Assembly: GCF_030272615.1 (NCBI RefSeq)
Contig: NC_081408.1
Coordinates: 613,020,977-613,084,976, forward strand
DNA length: 64,000 nt
Direction of reading: 5' to 3'
Origin: Cryptomeria japonica
Lineage: Eukaryota > Streptophyta > Pinopsida > Cupressales > Cupressaceae
Shown here in pieces: positions 60,101-64,000 of this stretch. The notes under the pieces were generated by a model. It was not told the DNA's origin. It saw only the letters and a list, made by a program, of their open reading frames with translations, and did no database searches. Position 1 is the stretch's first letter; the number at the start of each line of letters is the position of its first letter. The position numbers were made by a program, and so were the translations under genes.

Positions 60101-60951
60101 TATTAGCTCAACCTTTTAAAAAATAAAATTTAGAGTGGAGAATATTAGCTCAACCTCTTACTTTAGTCACTTTCTATGTGAAGGAACAAGTCAAATCAAA
60201 TTTTAGATAGAAAAAAGTGATAAATAATTCAAGCATTCCACATGCACAAGAATATTGTTTACTACACCCATGAAAATAAAAAAATGTTGAATATTGTTTA
60301 TTACATGTATAAGGAAAGAATAATGTTTTTGTGCAACCGTTAAGTGCTTGCCAATGTATAAGCTCCTTATGATAATGGTTGCCTTAGACATTTTTGTGCA
60401 CATTTAATATTACTAGCATCTGCACCAAATGAAGTGTAATGGTTACACATATAGTAAGATATTATTTGGGTAATATATCGAGGGTAGGGAAAAAATAACA
60501 AGAAATGTAAGTTGTTTTTTGTATGACTAATTATTTTTTCTCTAATAATAGTATGCTTAAATAGGTTTAAATAAATATGAATTCCTTAAAGCTCCTATTT
60601 GTTTTTAATTTATAGTAATAATCATTTACTTAAATAAATAAAGATTTATGGAAAGGTATATTTGTTTTAAAATTATGATATTTAAATAGATTGTTTTTTT
60701 TACTATGGATTATGTAATTGTTCTTTTTTTATTTGTATTAGGAGACATATTTTCAATAAAATTATAAATTAAGTTTTTGATTAAAATGCCTTGCATGCTA
60801 TTCATATCACTTAAAATGCAAAACTTAAATTGCTCATCAATAAATGAACCAACATGAATCAACTAATGAGGTGAATGGAAAGTCCTGCAAATAAGTTAGA
60901 GCAACTTTTCAAAATTGAAATATAATAAATTTTTAAATTTAAATTATTAAA
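57171..60951. other. Right palindrome arm, AT-rich, no gene
   Basis: Mirror of 48240-52010. It includes about 26 bp near 60350-60380 ('ATAAGCTCCTTATGATAATG' region) absent from the left arm. No gene is seen. Confidence 0.55.
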
Positions 60952-61329
60952 ATCCACGTTTATTATTTATTTTTTTGATTGGTAATATATTGTTTTTTAT
61001 TATATTATGAAATAAAAGCACTACATTAACAGAGAGTCATTTAACCATCCACCCAAAACCACCCACTTAAACCCCCAAACCACCCAAACCAGAAATTAGT
61101 ATAAAAAAACAACCATCTAGCCACCTGCCAAGCCAGCTTCCCACACCCAAGTAACAGTTAACCGAGCACCGAAAACGCTCATTACATCATTGCCATAATA
61201 AAAAAATCACTGGCAATTCAATTTTAACAAACAACTACTAAGAGTATATGAGTTTCAGAGCTAAAAACTAGACTATGCACATGACGAGCTAAAAACAGGG
61301 GTACCTGGGAACTCTTCTGGATCATTGAC

Positions 61330-62165
61330 GACCTTCCTCCTCCTCCTTCACCACCACGACATTTGAATCTCCACCCGTGCCTTCCGTTGCATCTCCACCT
61401 TCATTCTAAACTATTGCTAGAGGTGCATTTCTCACTGCCATAGCCTCAGACATACTTCTAGTTCGCGGCCTCAACCTCCTTCCATTCATCTCAAATTCCC
61501 CTGCTTCCACTCGTGCCTGTTGGATAATTTCCTCTAGCTCCAAGATTTGAACATACAACTTCAATGCCTCCCAACCGCGCCTCGTCGTCTCTCGGAACGA
61601 ATCCTTCACTTCTTCTCTCCTCCTAAGAAAGGGGATGTTCATACATCTATTTCTGAGTTCTGCCTACTCAACCAAAATTCCTTCCAAGACATCGAAGCCC
61701 CACCCTGGCACCACCCACTCAAGTAGTGAATCCATGTTCAGCAGATAATCCTCCGTCACAATTGTTCGCATTACCTTCCTAACCTCCTCACACGGGGTGC
61801 CCAATTCTAATCCCAATACCATAATGAGTGAGTAAACATCCACCCTTGATCGATACCTATGGCCGATAATCGCTTCCTCCTCTCCCAGCACCAGCTGCAT
61901 AGATTTCAGAAATAGGGGCTCCCTAGATTTAAACATGGTCTTCAATCTTCTCTCCGGGATTGGGCCCCAAAATGTCGACATCAATCTGTTGGTTTTAAGA
62001 GTGAAATTAGCCTCCATATCATTCGCCACCTGCAAAATCGCCTTCCTCTATCGCAAAACCACTCACTCGACCTCCAATAGTCTCTAATCATCCTCACTGA
62101 CTAAGAATTCATTCTCAAAATTTCCATAAATGCATCCTCCATTACCACTACAGAATTCATCAACA
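61330..62165 (-). pseudogene. Unrecognised ORF downstream of LINE-type RNase H, broken
   Basis: Coding sense runs from an ATG near 62165 ('MNSVVVMEDAF') to TGA near 61330, about 275 codons. Stops lie near 62105, 62080, 62060, 61664-61666 and 61406-61408. Readable parts include 'RYRSRVDVYSLIMVLGLELG', 'EDYLLNMDSLLEWVVPG', 'LKLYVQILELEEIIQQAR', 'GRRLRPRTRSMSEAMA' and an acidic C-terminus. I recognise no family. It sits about 90 bp after the RNase H stop within the same retrotransposed unit. Confidence 0.5.
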
Positions 62166-62254
62166 TTAATTGCCAATGTCAGTGAAATTCACCTAGGCTC
62201 GCGTGCAGGGGTGGGAAATTAATCTCACACGCTTCATCTGGGCGGCTATACTAT

Positions 62255-62802
62255 ACGAAATTAGGCATTCAAATCATGCCAATGGAATATGTCATCATCC
62301 TTGTCCCACCACTTTGTCATTCCTTTATCTAGCTCACATGCCACGTTAGATAGAGCATTTGCTAACTCATTGCCACCTCTTATGATATGGGTTATACGAA
62401 AATCTTGAAAGTTGCATAATTTGAAATAATCAAGGCTATGAGCTTATTTAATCTCCAACTCGGGGTTACCCCATTCATAATTGCGTTCACTACAACCTTA
62501 GAATCTCCTTCAAGGTCTACCTTCAGAATCTTCATGTTAACTGCTAACTCCACTACTAATAAAGCGACCCACGCCTCTGCATCATTATTGGATCCATCTT
62601 GTAGTCTCTTCGCACCCTTAAAGAGTATCATCCCACTTTCATCACGAGCAACACATCTTGCCCCTGAGATGCCCAGATTACCTCTAGATGCCCCATCAAA
62701 ATTTATTTTAATCCACCCCTGTTCTGGCTTACTCCACGATTCTTCCTCCTTTCTTTGTTCTACACCCGAAGGATGAATCCTTGGAAACCCATGAACGGGT
62801 CT
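62255..62802 (-). pseudogene. LINE-type RNase H domain (RVT_3-like), frameshifted
   Basis: This domain removes RNA from RNA-DNA hybrids and is typical of the C-terminus of some plant LINE ORF2 proteins and related host genes. 'GWIKINFDGASRGN' (Asp), 'NNDAEAWVALL' (Glu) and 'VDLEGDSKVVVNAI' (Asp) give the D-E-D residues. A frameshift near 62396 separates the last part, 'THIIRGGNELANALSN', where the usual Asp of the 'N..AD.LAN' motif is Asn. The frame ends in TAA near 62258. No RT lies upstream (62819-64000). Confidence 0.8.
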
Positions 62803-62818
62803 ATCCAAGTTTATTATT

Positions 62819-64000
62819 CATCCATGTATTTTGTAATTATTTTAGATTAATAATCATTCTAATAGTCATGTATTTAATTAAATAAATGGGGCAATATAAA
62901 ACAACTGATCCTGTAAATGAAAATTATCGTAGAAAACTAAGTAAAGTTTTTTTTGTGAATGTATTATAGTATTGGAAATGGACTTTTTTTTATAATAAAC
63001 TAAGATAATTTTGTGTTATTTCCTATACATTTCTTTAACTTTTCATGGGACATTTTTTAGAATAAACTAAGATAAATGAAAAATCTTGTGAAAAAATAAG
63101 AATAGCTTTTTAATTTTAAATAAAGTAAATATTTAAATTTTAGTTACAAAGAAAGTTTAGGTTTATAATGAGAAGCTATCTATCTCATAGTAAAGATAAA
63201 GACTAATAAGCATTTGTAAGTCTCAATAGAAATAAATAGTAGGTTTTTCTTGTGTTGAAAGAATTTTAAATTATTTTGTATTTTGACTCTTAATTAATTT
63301 AAAGACGAGATTTACATTATATTACCATCTTTTTAGAAATCAAAGGAAATTTGTTTTAAAAGAACATGAAGAAAGCTATTTCAGAGATAAGAATTTGTAA
63401 GTCTCAATAGAGATAAATGGTAGGTTTTTTTTTTGGTGGCAAAATTTTATTTTATTTTGTATTTTGACTTTTAATTAATTAAAAAACGTGATTCACATTA
63501 TATTATCATCTTTTTATAATTCATATTTGATTAAGCATATTAATCTACTATCTTATAATCTCTCTTTACTTTTGTGAATGTTAAATTTTTTCTTTTCTTT
63601 TTTATTCTATTATTTATAAATTTAATTATCTTAAATTATATTTTATTATTTAAACATAGACACACAAAACTAATTACATGATATAACACATAATTTAACT
63701 TTTAGTATTATTTAATTTAATTATCATACTATTTTATTTAAAATAAATATATATTATATTATAATAAGAAGAAAATAATAACAGTGCTAAGGAAAATGTT
63801 TCAAAGTACCTTTAAAGCTTTGGTTTTACTTTTCAAAATTGTATTCCATGTCAGCTAAGAGCACGTAAAGTGACAAGAGTTTTCTAGTGATTGGGAGAGT
63901 TTTAACTCAATAAATACAAATCCCAAAAAATACTAACAATACATTCTAGTTACATAAAACCGACTATTTTATATATATTATATTTAAGCCAATAGGCTTT
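62819..64000. other. AT-rich intergenic DNA
   Basis: No gene is seen. A diverged tandem duplication with a period of about 180 bp lies at 63210-63345 and 63390-63525. It shares 'TTTGTAAGTCTCAATAGA', 'ATTTTGTATTTTGACT' and 'ACATTATATTA.CATCTTTTT'. Confidence 0.6.

Larger units (their letters stand above)
47331..61860. repeat. Giant near-perfect inverted repeat (palindrome)
   Basis: The left arm 47331-54581 (7251 bp) is the reverse complement of the right arm 54605-61860 (7256 bp) around a 23-bp spacer (54582-54604). Positions pair as x + y = 109186 near the centre, drifting by 5 bp at the ends. Differences are few but real. Examples are 2 extra bp in the left arm near 53278, about 26 bp present only in the right arm near 60350-60380, and scattered substitutions (54174/55012, 52747, 52836, 53212). 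I estimate 98-99% identity. All ORFs inside are mirrored. Confidence 0.93.
60952..62818 (-). mobile_element. 5'-truncated LINE-type retrosequence, complete right copy
   Basis: The insert 60968-62802 is bounded by a 16-bp target duplication, ATCCACGTTTATTATT at 60952-60967 and ATCCAAGTTTATTATT at 62803-62818, one mismatch apart. On the minus strand it starts with an RNase H domain and then a second broken reading frame. It ends in a tail '...TATATTACCAATCAAAAAAA'. No reverse transcriptase remains, so it is a 5'-truncated copy. Its last 0.9 kb lies in the palindrome and is repeated at 47331-48239. Confidence 0.78.

Overview
This is nuclear DNA of a seed plant, most probably a gymnosperm (conifer-like). 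The base composition is AT-rich, one intron-containing DELLA/GRAS gene is present, and nearly everything else is transposable-element sequence, often nested. The PPR pseudogene has the 'VVSWNALIAG ... ILPACA' style common in gymnosperm PPR families. The lineage assignment is inference. I see no rRNA, tRNA, CRISPR, operon or bacterial feature.

Layout. (1) 1-22.9 kb is an onion. A decayed Ty1/copia element (minus strand, pieces at 2.74-3.30 kb and 21.85-22.75 kb) is split by a complete Ty3/gypsy element of the Tat type (3305-21840, minus strand, 5-bp target duplication CAACT, two 1.8-kb LTRs, PBS, PPT, dual RNase H). Its 5' LTR is in turn split by a 2.5-kb Helitron-like element (19034-21577). 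The intact sister LTR supplies the exact empty site. (2) 22.9-34.2 kb is a large pogo/Tigger-like DNA transposon remnant flanked by TA. It has a broken DDE transposase on the minus strand (29366-31854) and long, scrambled inverted arms full of mini- and microsatellites. (3) 34407-37827 is a second copy of the same Helitron-like family, carrying a broken PPR gene fragment. (4) 38045-41814 (minus strand) is the only convincing host gene: a two-exon DELLA-type GRAS regulator with a degenerate GID1-binding motif. Its 1.8-kb intron has been enlarged by a 0.9-kb tandem duplication that copied the end of exon 1. (5) About 42.4-46.8 kb is a decayed, 3'-truncated second Ty3/gypsy element (plus strand, initiator-Met-type PBS). 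(6) 47331-61860 is a giant near-perfect palindrome: two arms of about 7.25 kb around a 23-bp spacer, each carrying a LINE-type retrosequence and a small poly(A)-tailed retrocopy. The LINE-type copy continues past the right arm (60968-62802) and is cut at 47331 on the left, so the right arm looks ancestral. (7) 62.8-64 kb is AT-rich with no gene.

How the parts relate. The only likely functional product is the DELLA protein, a nuclear repressor in gibberellin signalling. A Helitron end lies 217 bp beyond its stop codon, and a gypsy LTR probably lies within about 0.6 kb of its start codon, so both its flanks are transposon-derived. All recognisable transposon proteins carry stops, frameshifts or lost catalytic residues. 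Insertion order can be read directly: copia, then Tat, then Helitron in the left block; and small retrocopy and LINE-type insertion before palindrome formation in the right block.
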